This document shows positions 32,991 to 43,445 of a stretch of 64,000 nt of DNA, in pieces; positions within the stretch are counted from its first letter, which is position 1; each line of letters opens with the position of its first letter. The notes beneath the pieces were generated by a model. It did no database searches and was not told the origin of the DNA. It worked only from the letters and a program-made list of their open reading frames with translations. The DNA comes from Panthera uncia (taxonomy: Eukaryota > Chordata > Mammalia > Carnivora > Felidae). The stretch lies in the NCBI RefSeq assembly GCF_023721935.1, contig NW_026057577.1, forward strand, positions 138,818,431-138,882,430, in the 5' to 3' direction. The translations under genes and the position numbers were made by a program.

Positions 32991-33030
32991 TAAATGGGTA
33001 AAATGGCAAAAAAAAAAAAAAAGTAAAAAA

Positions 33031-33920
33031 ATGTTAAGCCCACTCTTGTCCATACCCCTATAGCACATGCTCCCTCCATTGGAACATCTGACGAGCCCCA
33101 GGCATGGTGGTCACACATATTCTAGTCATGGCAGAATGGTCGGTTATGCCGTCATGAGTGAACAAAAAACAAATCAAGAAGATAGAAGCGATTGCACTTT
33201 GAAACAAACGTTTCCTGCTATTCCTCTCCCAAATTTCTGGATTCATTTTAATCGGAAAGTATCCCAAGACTGCAAGATGAGGTGTTTCCTAAATGTTTAC
33301 AACCCGCTATTATTCAGCTGTGTCACTCAGGATTTTTCTCAGTGCTGGGCACCCAAAGCAAATCAACAGTGTAAGGAGATTGCCAAGGTCGACAAGCAAT
33401 TACAAGTGTCACCCGCGCCTTCCAAGTTCGCATTTGTGTGGCTCAAAATCGCTTCGTTTTATTATTTGCTGTTTTTAGTTAACGTCGTCATAAGTCGGAA
33501 ACTGACATGCATTTGTGCTCATAAAATGCTGTTTTGCTCATTTTTTAAAAGCCGAAGTAGGACAGATTAACAGTGAGTTGTCTTGGCTATCCGTTAAATG
33601 ATGATCTATTTAGCTAAAGAGGAACTAGATGTGCTGAAATCTGCTTCTTTCACCCCTTGGGATCACTGTGCACCCCCAAACTTGAGGTACGACTGCTCCC
33701 CAAAAGCGCAGGACAAGCCGCCAGAAGGAAATAAGCAGACTCACTGGGGTGGTTGATGCAGAAAGACCCAGAAGTCCTGGGATGCCCCAACCGTGCCCGC
33801 CGGTCAAGTTGGCAAGTCTCCAAAACTCCATGAACTGGTTTTTAAAAGGGGGATAATAGTATTGTGAATTTAACAACAAATAAGGAAGGAGGTTTAGAAT
33901 TCAATTTCCATATGGAAAGA
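33031..33920. other. Unclassified sequence with the longest open frame of the window
   Basis: No recognised repeat. It contains a plus frame of 167 codons at 33067-33570 starting with a true ATG but in weak Kozak context (C at -3 and +4). The translation shows no known domain, signal peptide or repeat. A chance frame is the simplest reading. Confidence 0.4.
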
Positions 33921-34137
33921 TTCTTTCTCTCCTCCCTCCTTCCTTTCCTTTCTTTCTTTCCTTTTTTCCTTCTTTCCTCCTTCCTTCTTTCCTTCCTTCT
34001 TTCTTTCCTTCCTTCCTTTCCTTCTTTCCTCTTTTCTTCCTTCCTTCCTTTCTTCCTTCCTTCCTTCTTTCCTTCCTCCTTTCCTTTCCTTTCCTTTCCT
34101 TTCCTTTCCTTTCTTTTCCTTTCCTTTCCTTCTTCCT
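33921..34137. repeat. 217-nt pure polypyrimidine tract (CCTT/CCTTT)n
   Basis: Every base on the plus strand from 33921 to 34137 is C or T, mostly TTCC and TTTCC units. Tracts like this can form triplex (H-DNA) structures and are highly length-variable. The long frames through it on both strands are artefacts of its composition. Confidence 0.97.
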
Positions 34138-34235
34138 GGCTGGCACCCTGACCTCAAACTTCCCGACCCCCAGAACTGTGAGAAGTAAATTTTCATCATT
34201 TGGTATCCTATTACAGCAGCTCCAACCAAGAGGAT
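34138..34235 (+). mobile_element. MLT1-type LTR 3' end
   Basis: Blocks caccctgacctcaaacttcc, cagaactgtgagaagtaaat, tttggtatcctattacagca and gctccaaccaagaggatag match the end of an MLT1-like LTR. The polypyrimidine tract replaces or interrupts the upstream part. Confidence 0.72.
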
Positions 34236-34469
34236 AGTTTAGAGAAGCACAAAAGTCTCTTTTAGCATCAGCTGCTAGAGTCCCAGACTCAGCAAAAGAC
34301 ACACTTCACATGTGGGTGGACTGAGTCCGGACACGGAGCGTGAGAAAAGATAGCCAACGCTGCTTGAGATTAAGGATGACTACCATCTATAATTTCTTGC
34401 CTTTCTCTCTCTTTCTCCCTTTTAAATGTCATGTGGACATTAAACCTTGCTTCCTTTTCTTTCCCTTAC
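34236..34469. other. Unclassified sequence
   Basis: No recognised repeat or gene. CT-rich in the middle. Confidence 0.38.
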
Positions 34470-34605
34470 TGTCATTGGACTTCTCTAGACCTTGCCTTTC
34501 TTCAATTGGGAATAATAATATTTACCTCCCAGAGGTCACTATAAGGGATTAATTGTGACAATGTTCATAAAGCTCTCAGCACACATGGTGGCACTTGGTA
34601 AGGTC
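34470..34605 (+). mobile_element. MIR fragment
   Basis: Plus blocks tctagaccttgcctttcttc, aattgggaataataatattt, acctcccagaggtcactata, agggattaattgtgacaatg and ataaagctctcagcacacat. Confidence 0.7.
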
Positions 34606-34769
34606 TCCGAAAGGCAAGCTATTAAAATTAACTTCCTGCCAATTAATTCCATGAAAATTAGGCACCATGACATTCCTCCCACCTGCCCAGCTCCTCCCAT
34701 GCTTCCTCCTACTGCCCTTTTCCCTTTTAACTTTGACTCACTTTTCTGACCTGGCTTTACATTTAACCT

Positions 34770-35037
34770 GCTTGGGAAAGCTCTTCTGGAAACGATCTAG
34801 ATTAGGTTGCTCATGAGACTGATCTACAGCCATGTCCTACCGTGTCTCTTCTGTAGAACTATAAACAAAATTACTTGTTTCCTGCTGTCTACTCCCCCTT
34901 TCCTTACCCCTACTATAAACTCATGAGGGCAGAGATTAACTCTTCTGAATTATCTTTCCGGTTGTGATCAGGGTGCCTGGCGTTTACATGAGCTTAATCA
35001 TTATTGGCTGTAAGAGTGAGTGAATGAATGAATGAAT
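34770..35037 (+). mobile_element. L2 LINE 3' end
   Basis: L2 tail blocks: cttgggaaagctcttctgga, ctataaactcatgagggcag, agattaactcttctgaatta, agggtgcctggcgtttacat and a terminal (TGAA)n at 35017-35037, the typical L2 3' end. Confidence 0.78.
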
Positions 35038-36706
35038 TCTCAGTGAGAACTTGACAGTTATGGGAGTCTTCGTCTATGGAGTCCTCCCCCATTCTCCTTC
35101 CAGTGGTTTTCAAGGAATGGCATTATTTATTTTCCCACTCAGAGCTGGGATATCTCACGCTGAGCACACAGCAGAACGCTCACCACGTTCAACATGCATA
35201 TTTGTTTCTCCTCAGTCAGACCAGTGTGTTTTATACTCTTTGTTCTTACAAAAGGTTTTGTAAACTGTTAAAAACAGACACAGGTGAGCAAAGGCAACCT
35301 TCCTGCCCTCAGCACAGACTGTGTATCTGGGAGTTCTAGGGGATCGGATGCACCCTAGCTTGTGTCTACAGGATGTTATGACCCCCAAGCTTCCTCCGGG
35401 GATGGGGAATTTCCTCCACTGTCTCTGAGTTTGTTTCATCCGAGTACGACCAAATGATCATCTTAACTTGCAATGGGGGATTTGTCACTGGGTCCAGGTC
35501 CTAGGGCTGTAACCAGGTAAGCAGAATGTAAATGACTCAAAGCTATAACCAAAAGCTGACTAAAGCTACATTTTTACCATCAGCCTATGGCCCGGACAAA
35601 ACAGTGAGCAGATCTCTGCCCCTTTCTGTGTACATGCCTGTGTCTTTTCCCTCTTAGGATTATACTTATTTTTCTACATAGAAATATAGAAATAACATGC
35701 TCCATGAATAATCCAGATAATTAGCTTTCCAGAAGTCATCTGCATCCATGAGCTATCCACAAACCCCTGAAGAAGTAGCCCTCCTCTCACTGACACAAAG
35801 AAGTTATTTTGAAATCTCGCTAATAGCAGTTGACTAATTTAATCGATAGGTACAGTGGATAATGTAGACATGGTGAAATCCACCTTGAACTAGAAATCAT
35901 TCAGGTTCACTATCAACATTAATGAAAGCAGATAGAGATAGTCTAGCATCTTAGGGAATTAGATGTGCCAATATAACTGAAGTTTAAAATCCAGTAAGTC
36001 TGTTTATCTACCCATACAATGAGAATGCAAATTTAATCAACATAAAGCAACTTGACCATAATTGACACAGGTTGGCTATTATTATAATTGCCATCATTCC
36101 AATCGTCACTAAATACCTACAGCTCAAAGGACACAGCCCAAATGAGGAATTTGGCTATTACTCCTTCTAAGTATAGAATGAATTTGCAGCTGCCTTAAGT
36201 TTTCAACTAAATAAGTCACTGCCCGTTATTAAATTCCAAATGCTCGAGCTGGTCACAGTGCAGAGTGAGGGAATATTCTAAGTTAGCTGGTTGTGCAATA
36301 TTTAGCAAAAAGGCACGGATATTTGTGGGGAGGGGTGTGCATAGGTTTCCAAGAACAGCTCAACAAATCAACACTTATGGTATGAAAATAGCCCCCCAAA
36401 TTGTCAGTGCTTTGTTTCAGTGTAATTTTAATTCTACACATTTAATCCTACAAATATTACCAGTTGATATAAGTGGACACTAAGCCCCTGAAAGTTCACA
36501 TTTTTAGAAAACGTTCTTGAATTCTCAGTGGAAGTCATGGCCACTTGAGGCATCTTCATTGACCTACATGGTTTGGGTTAATGGCAGCTCAGCCGTGTTT
36601 ATAGACTGTTGGTCCCAACGGGGAAGAGTCCATCTAGGTTGGAGAGAGGTGTCCCACATTCTAACTTGTATCAGGAGAAGAGAGCAAAGATTTCACCTAC
36701 GATTCC
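35038..36706. other. Repeat-poor sequence, no gene seen
   Basis: About 1.7 kb without a recognised repeat on either strand, AT-rich in 35640-36480. Candidate for unique or conserved non-coding DNA, or for repeats too old to see by eye. Confidence 0.42.
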
Positions 36707-36922
36707 TGTGATAGTTAGCTTTATATGTCAACTTGACTGGGCCACGGGGTGCCCAGATATTTGGTCAGACATTTGGACTGAACCTACAGCATCAGCTTTC
36801 CTGTTCTCAGGCCTTCAGACTTGAACTGGAGCTATAGCGTTGGCTCCCCTGGGTCTCTAGCTTACCTGCTGAAGACCTCGGGGCTTCTCAGCCTCCAAAA
36901 CTGCATGAGTTAATTCCTTAGA

Positions 36923-36960
<38 letters not shown>

Positions 36961-37037
36961 CGTGTGTGTGTGTGCATGCATGTGTGGACACACACAGTCT
37001 ACTGCTTCGGTTTCTCTGGAGAACCCTGACTCATACA
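36707..37037 (+). mobile_element. Solo LTR, ERVL/MaLR type, with internal microsatellite
   Basis: Starts tgtgatagttagctttatat, then gtcaacttgactgggccacg, gggtgcccagatatttggtc, ggcttctcagcctccaaaac, gagttaattccttagaagat, and ends ggtttctctggagaaccctg and tcataca. TG...CA ends and this order match a common placental LTR whose exact name I do not recall. A (TC)n and a (TG)n run have expanded near its 3' end. Confidence 0.8.
36926..36975. repeat. (TC)n followed by (TG)n
   Basis: About 32 bases of TC at 36926-36957, then GTGTGTGTGTGTG at 36962-36974, inside the LTR. Confidence 0.93.
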
Positions 37038-37094
37038 ACCTCACACCATGCTTATCCTATAAGCAAACAATTGCTCAGCCATGACATGTCCATT

Positions 37095-37425
37095 CCCTGA
37101 GTAGGCCATGTTACTTCTCTCCCTCTGCCTGGGTGCCCTACCCCATCGTCCTGGTCTGACAAACACATACTCGCCCTCCAAGACCCAGCCCAAGTGTAAA
37201 CTTCTGGAGTCCTTCCACAAGTCCCCCAGCCAGAAATGACTTGCTCCGTCCTTACTTCTGTCAAGCACTGTGTAAGGTCCTCTGTAGTCAAACCTCATGG
37301 TTCCATGTATGCCTTCCCTAAAACTCTGGACCGGGAGTGTGCTAGTAAATATTTACAGAGTTCATCACTCAGCACCCCTTTGCATCCCCAGAAGCTAGCA
37401 CGGAGCTGGAAAATGGTAGAGCCTC
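37095..37425 (+). mobile_element. L2 LINE 3' region
   Basis: Blocks: tctgcctgggtgccctaccc, acacatactcgccctccaag, acccagcccaagtgtaaact, ggagtccttccacaagtccc and tgcatccccagaagctagca follow L2 order near the 3' end. Diverged. Confidence 0.72.
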
Positions 37426-38353
37426 AAAATTTCTAGACTGTTCTCATTTATTAGCTAAAGCGGTCCTAGTCAGGGCCAGCGTTGGGCAGGTTCATGAAGA
37501 AGACAATTCTTTGGGCAACTCTCTCTATTTTCAGCACTCTTTCTCTCCCTTGAAGCTTTTACTCTTCCCAAGCTCTTCCTGGCAGTAAAACTGATTCAAC
37601 AATAAGAGTGATAATTCAAAGAATACATTAATGATAAAGCTGGGTAATGATGGTCAAAATGAGTTTAAAATTAAACGAATTAAACTAAACTTAATTAGTT
37701 TCAAGGAGAATACATAAGGCAATGCTTATGGTAAAGCCACAAGAAGTCTGTGGTGGAATTTCACGTACTTCCTATCACTGCAGTTAAGATGTGGACCCTA
37801 AGGTATTTTCACCAGACTACCTCAGGTCATATAAAGCAGGCACCATATTTATGCTATGACGGTAGACCAAGGCCTCCACTTTTCAATTCTGGAAGCACAA
37901 TCAGTTCTGCAAACCATAGAGCAGAGGAAAAGTATCTCTGCTTAACCAACTCCTTGCATTAATCAACACTCTCAAATCCATCGGTAAAGCAAATCCACTG
38001 AGACCCACAACACGCTGAACCGTTAAAGCCGGTAAGCTTCTCTCTGGTAGAGCCACAAATTTCCAATGCGACCAGCTAGCTGTGTGCCTGTCAAAGTTAG
38101 CTGTACTTGTTTCCAAGTTTGTTTGGTTTTTTAAATCTAAATTAGACTTGTTATTTTAATTAAGGATTTAATTAGCTCATTAACTATTATGAAAAGTAAC
38201 GAAACAGGAGTATAAGAGGAAAGAGTATTCTTTTCAATGGAAACACAGAATACTGTGCAACGATGGAATGAAATTGAGACAATAACCATTGCTGTCAAAG
38301 AAAACATGGGAGAAAGCCATAAATGACTGGAAGTGAGGGAAGGTCCCAAAAAT
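37426..38353. other. Unclassified sequence
   Basis: No recognised repeat or gene. AT-rich at 37600-37730 and 38110-38200. Confidence 0.4.
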
Positions 38354-38365
38354 CCAGAAAGATTG

Positions 38366-38558
38366 AGGTGCCTGGGTGGCTCAGTTGGTTAAGCGTCTGA
38401 CTCTTGATTTCAGCTCAGGTTATGATTTCACAGTTCTTGAGTTTGAGCCCCACATCATGTTCTGTGCTGACAGTGCAGAGCTTGCTTGAGATTCTCTCTC
38501 TCTCCCTCTCTCCCTGCCCCTCCCCACCTCAAATTAAATAAATAAACTTAAAAAACAC
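38366..38558 (+). mobile_element. CAN SINE, older subtype
   Basis: Head aggtgcctgggtggctcagt with the older 'tctgactcttgatttcagct' form, body agtgcagagcttgcttgaga, CT-rich zone and A-rich tail. Duplication ccagaaagattg at 38354-38365 and ctagaaggattg at 38559-38570. Confidence 0.92.
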
Positions 38559-38570
38559 CTAGAAGGATTG

Positions 38571-38731
38571 TGTACTTTGGTTGTCTCACGGTGTCCTTAC
38601 ATTCTCTCTCCATTATAAGGAGACTCTTAGGTAGTATATTAGGGAATATTATTTACCAAGCAAAATGGCACTATACTCCAATCAGTGGACCTAAACTCAA
38701 AACCAAAAAGGTCTTCAACATATCATATATA

Positions 38732-38767
<36 letters not shown>

Positions 38768-40009
38768 CACACACATATACATATATTTAAAGTAGAAGAA
38801 ATTGTATCAGTTTTTAAAGTGATTCCCTGCCTTAACATACTTCTTCAATTAAATGAACAACCTCTGTTCTCACGGGACAGTCTCAATCGCTATCACGTTG
38901 CAAGAGAAGACCTATAAACTCTATAAACTTATCATGAACTCACCACTTATGAGAACTGCTCCCCCAGCATCCGGCTCTCATCTCTGTCTATTTTTTTCTC
39001 ACCTTTCTTTCTCATTTTTTCAACCTCCAAAAGGCAGAGAGGACTTGCAGGGACTTTCTGATCACCTTACCCCTCAGACATGATGCCATGTTATTCCAGA
39101 CCAACAAGGATGCTTTTGGAATTGAGGACCAAGGAAGAGGAAGTAACAGAACCAAATGTCTGAGAAAGACAAGTTGGTTTTTGCAGGAACTGAAGAAAAG
39201 GATGAACTCAAGAAGCTGAAAACAAAACAAAACAAAACAAAACCAGGACCCAGGCATCCTGGCCGTAGTTGGAAACTGAGAAAGAGAATAGCTTTATATT
39301 TTCAAGTCTCACTTTCATTTACTCAACTTGGATCAGATATAAATGGATCTCATATTGACACCACAGGCTTCCTGCAAGCTCTTCAAACTCTTCCTTTCCC
39401 TCTAAGTCTGATCAATAAATGACCATACTTCTGATGTGCCCCAATGTTCAAAAATAACACAGGGCCCTCTTAATGAAATGAGGCATAAAAGTCCTTCAGG
39501 AGGGCCTTTAAAATGTGGAACCAAACGTGGAATGTTCTTGTCTGAGAAAGGGTGAATTTAGCAGACCGTAGCTTGCCCTCTGGGCCGCAGTGGAAATAAG
39601 TAATCCAAGATCAGCTCTCCAGAGCCGTTCATCGTCCGAGTCCTGTCTTCTTACGGGTCTTGGCAACGCTCCCAGGAGTCAGGTAGCGTGCACTATCAGC
39701 CCCATTCGTCCAAAGTAAAGTTTGACAATCTTCCCAGTGTCAAATAACCAGGTCCCCAAATTGGAGCCCAGTTAGTTGATAGGAACCAGGACATCAAGCA
39801 AGGACAGCCAGAGACCTGCCTCAGATCAACAACTGTCAGACTCCAAGTTCAGAGCCAGTCTGGAAGCCTTTTCTCTCCCTGCTGTGTCTTTTCTTGATGA
39901 CACGCTTAGCAAAAAGAAAAAAAGTTTCCCCTGAAAGTAATTATCCTTTGTATTTCTTCCTCTTTGAGTATAGTCTTAGATGATATTTAGTACTGCAACG
40001 AATTTTTTT
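38571..40009. other. Mostly unclassified sequence
   Basis: Contains an alternating purine-pyrimidine microsatellite (38724-38786) and a (CAAAA)n run at about 39222-39243. Otherwise no recognised repeat and no gene. Confidence 0.42.
38724..38786. repeat. 63-nt alternating purine-pyrimidine repeat (TA/TG/CA)
   Basis: Uninterrupted pyrimidine-purine alternation: TA-rich, then (TG)n, then a switch at gtgtatacacacac to (CA)n and TA. The TG-to-CA switch makes it partly self-complementary. Confidence 0.95.
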
Positions 40010-40500
40010 TTAATTGCTGTGCAGCATCCATTGTATGAATATATCATAGTTTATCTACTCTCCTATGGATGAACAAACATTTGGGTTGTCTCCAGTTTAC
40101 AATGTCTATACAACAAATAAACACTCTGTGAACGTGCTTAATATAAGTTTTTTTTTAATAGACCTGTATTGTCATTTTCTTGGGTAAATATCTAGGCTTG
40201 GGATTTTTTTTTTTAATGTTTGTTTATTTTTGAAAGAGAGAGACAGAGACAGAGACAGAGACAGAGACAGAGACATGCAGGGGAGGGACAGAGAGAGAGG
40301 GAGACACAGAATCCGAAGCAGGCTTCAGACTCCGAGCTGTTAGCACAGAGCCCGACGCGGGGCTTGAACTCATTCCTTTCAACAATGTATTAGAGTTCCA
40401 GTTACTCCATATTCTTACCCCAACACTTGGTATTGTAGGTTTTTTTAATTTTAGTCATTGTGTTGAAGGTGTAATGGTGCAACTTTTAAAAGTACCCATT
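40010..40500 (-). mobile_element. L1 fragment, interrupted by a SINE
   Basis: Complement of L1 ORF2 end region: ccattgtatgaatatatcat, aacatttgggttgtctccag, cattttcttgggtaaatatc before the SINE. After it, caacaatgtattagagttcc, agttactccatattcttacc and cacttggtattgtaggtttt. The L1 segment expected between the two halves is missing (see findings). Confidence 0.82.
40206..40371 (-). mobile_element. CAN SINE, head deleted
   Basis: Minus copy with T-rich start, (GACAGA)n at about 40237-40275, and body complement through gcccgacgcggggcttgaac. It stops there: the head complement 'tgacctgagcc...cacccaggcgcccc' is absent and L1 sequence resumes at cattcctttcaacaatgt. Confidence 0.92.
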
Positions 40501-40599
40501 TTATACCTTATCTGTGGACCTTCTTAACTACCCCAATCTGCCTTAGTTCCAGGCTTTTGTCAATTTATCACCCAAAGCACTGAGTATGGGGGAGAATGT

Positions 40600-40700
40600 T
40601 CCCATTAAAAGATAAACTCCATGAAAACAGGTATTTATGGACCCAGCACATAATAGTAACTTAATAATACTTGTTGAATGACGTGAATGAATAAGTGAAT
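40600..40700 (+). mobile_element. L2 3'-end fragment
   Basis: aagataaactccatgaaaac, aggtatttatggacccagca, cataatagtaacttaataat and acttgttgaatgacgtgaat match the L2 tail. Confidence 0.62.
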
Positions 40701-43214
40701 GGTTATGCACGGCTAGACTTACTGAAATAAGGACGCAGGAAGACTGTATCTGTGAGCACATCTGTGTGATCCCCTTCCAGGCTCTTCCCTGCCATGCTGC
40801 CAGCTGCCTTTCATCTCCTTTCTGGTCCACTGAACGCTTTGCTGCTCTGGTGTGTTTCTATTACATCAAAGGGTGTCTCATGTCTAGCGTAAAGACATTC
40901 TTTGTTTCGCTACCCACACTCTCTCTGAACTGAAGTATCCAGGAGGCCCTGAATAAGTACCTCCATCTACCAAGGTCGCATCATCCTCATGTATCAAATG
41001 AAGGGGCAAATTTCCCTTGCACTAAGGTATAGTGATCTTGATTCCTTCCTCATCCTATCTAAAGTCACGATTCCCAAGACAGCCTTGCTTGCTTTGTCAG
41101 TCTTTCCTTTAACGTTCTACGCATTAGGGACTGGGGCTAGGATTTGCTAAGAAGTTTGGGCACATTGGGAAATTTATGACGGAAAATAAATAACACTGGG
41201 GTAGGTGTGGACAAAGGTACATTGTGAACATTTCTGGCTATCAAATAACTTAAACTACTTATGTTTTCCTTTTGAGCTAAGCCCTTCTCTTCTTTGTCAA
41301 ATTTTGTAATTGAATGAGAGATGCCATCTACTCAATATAAATGAAAATGACTTCTTGTCTTCTACTGAAATGAATGGATATTGTTATTCTTGTGAAAATT
41401 CATTAAATAGTAATAAACCTGACTTTTACATGTTCACAATGTTCCACTTATGACCCACAATTTGTTGCCTAATTCTAACTAGGGCCAAATCCAATGGCCT
41501 TAAAAACAACTTTAAATTTGTAAGTCATCAGAAACCATCACGAGGGTTAAGTAAAAAAAAAAAAAAATGCTCTGGGCTTACATGTTCTAAAGGTAACATG
41601 CAACAATAGAAGGGGCATGTGACATTTAAAAACTGTAAGGAAAATGTAATTATATTAATAATGGACATATCCAAATTATCTTAGAGCAGAGGCACCAGAT
41701 ATAAAGAGTCTAGATCTAAGAATCACCTGTGGAGAAGAGCCACCCACCAATAAAGAACACCCATTTCGAACTTTACATGAATAAGAAATGAACTTCTATC
41801 ATGATTGAGCCATTGTACATTTTGTACAATGTTTTTGTGTTTGTTTGTTATAGCAGCTAGTATTATCCTTTCTAAAACATCATTCCTATTTTAGCCAAAA
41901 TGCATCACTCTCTGTGGCGGTATTTAATTTCTGATCCTAAAAGCAAGCATTTCAAAACAACCACCACAAAGCATTCATCAAAAGTAATTGCAAAAAGTGT
42001 GTGTATGTGTGTGTGTGCAAAAAAAATGTGCATGTGTGTGTGTGTGTGTATGTAATACAGGAGTATTTATTTTTAACACAATAACTACTTTGTCCTTCCT
42101 GTCTAGCCATCTATAAGCTTCCAGAATATTCTGTTGGACCCTCAGATTATTTTAGCAGGACTTAATCTCACTCCTTATTTAATTCTCTGCCATCATCTTT
42201 TACCGTATTAATGTTCATGCTAATGATACTTCTAATATGCCGGTCTCACAATTCTTCAATTTCTTCCTTAATAACTTCCATCTCTATTCCATTTAAGATA
42301 TCCAGTAAGACAAGTAATCACTCGAAGCCATCAACCACCAAAATATTATACTCTGTATTCTTTGTCTTCTTCCTTTTCCCCATCATCTCGTCCTGAAGAT
42401 AGTGTGTTCCATTGTTACAAATCCCAACATCATTATCCACATCTATTTTCCAACCATAAATGCCGAGCTTACATCACACCCCAATGACTGTTTTACTAAA
42501 TGCTAAGGACATAGATATAAGAATGAGATACTCAATATCTGGAGCCACAGGGAATGTCCTCTGAAGGGGAACAGAGCCGTGTTACACATCCAGTATGAAA
42601 CAGTATTGGAGAAACGCCTCTCTTCCTTTCCTCCGCCTCTCTTTCCTATCCCACTGGGAAGGGGATGGCTTTAGCCAGATGAACCCAAGACTGGCGTCCT
42701 CTCCCCACTCCTGTCCCCATGTAGGGAGGACATCTGGCTCAGAGTCAGAGGCCTACCATCTTTCTGAACACAAGCCTGGAGGTTCATGTCTACGGCTCAC
42801 TGTCTCCTGTGGTGTGGGGACAGCTACTGCCCTCTGTGGAATCAGCTTTACTCCAAGTGGGTATGAGATCTAGATTCATGGCTCGGTGTTGATGCAGGTT
42901 TAGGGCAGGGCTAGTAGAGTTTATAGAATAACTTTCTGAGTAGTCAGCTTGGATCTAAGCTGTATGCCCTGGCAAAGCGTACTAGAAGTCTTATAGGTAG
43001 AGGCAGAAGGTATATGCTAATCTCTGATTCTCAGCTGAGTCCTTGTCTGACCAGAACTCCAGAACAAAGGACGAAGTACAAAATATAGGCCCTGACTATA
43101 TGTTCTCAGGGGAGACACATATAAAAATCAGTGGGTATTTTAACACACGCGTGTGTGTTAGATATGATAATGACATATGTATTAGCTGTTATGGAAACAA
43201 AGAAAAAGAGAACA
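40701..43214. other. Repeat-poor sequence, no gene seen
   Basis: About 2.5 kb. Only small simple repeats are evident: an A run near 41555 and interrupted (TG)n at 41998-42053. The frame at 42595-42873 (92 codons) has no known domain. Good candidate for unique sequence. Confidence 0.42.
41998..42053. repeat. Interrupted (TG)n microsatellite
   Basis: Two TG runs separated by an A run (gcaaaaaaaatgtgc). Confidence 0.92.
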
Positions 43215-43445
43215 GGTGAGATAAAACTCCCTCTGTCCAGGGATGAGTGGAGAACAGGAAAGAAGAAAAGATCAAGAAAGTTTCCCCGAGGTAAATAATG
43301 GCCGTGTTGAATCTACGGGACATGAAAAAGTTACCGGGCAGAAAAGGGAAGAAGACTTATCAGGCAGTGGAACAGCATGTGCAAAATCTGGAGTGAAGAG
43401 AGATCACAGTACTTCCAGGAATTTTAAGTCCTTTGGACATGACAA
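43215..43445 (-). mobile_element. L2 LINE fragment, antisense
   Basis: L2 complement signature: ccagggatgagtggagaaca, tcaggcagtggaacagcatg, tgcaaaatctggagtgaaga and caggaattttaagtcctttg, matching the 'aggcagagggaacagcaagtgcaaaggc' region. Confidence 0.62.

Larger units (their letters stand above)
32401..33030 (+). mobile_element. L1 3' end, interrupted by two SINEs
   Basis: L1 3'-UTR pieces appear between and after the SINEs: ggggatagcggtgacagtgg, cacaaccttgtgaatgtact, taatgccactgatttgtaca, cttaaaaatggttaaaatgg, then gggtaaaatggcaaaaaa and a poly-A end near 33030. The left edge is uncertain. Confidence 0.78.

Noticed and set aside
33864..34302. Open frames of 95, 111 and 133 codons on both strands
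   Set aside because: They run through the 217-nt polypyrimidine tract. The translations are Phe/Leu/Ser/Pro or Lys/Glu/Arg/Gly low complexity caused by composition.
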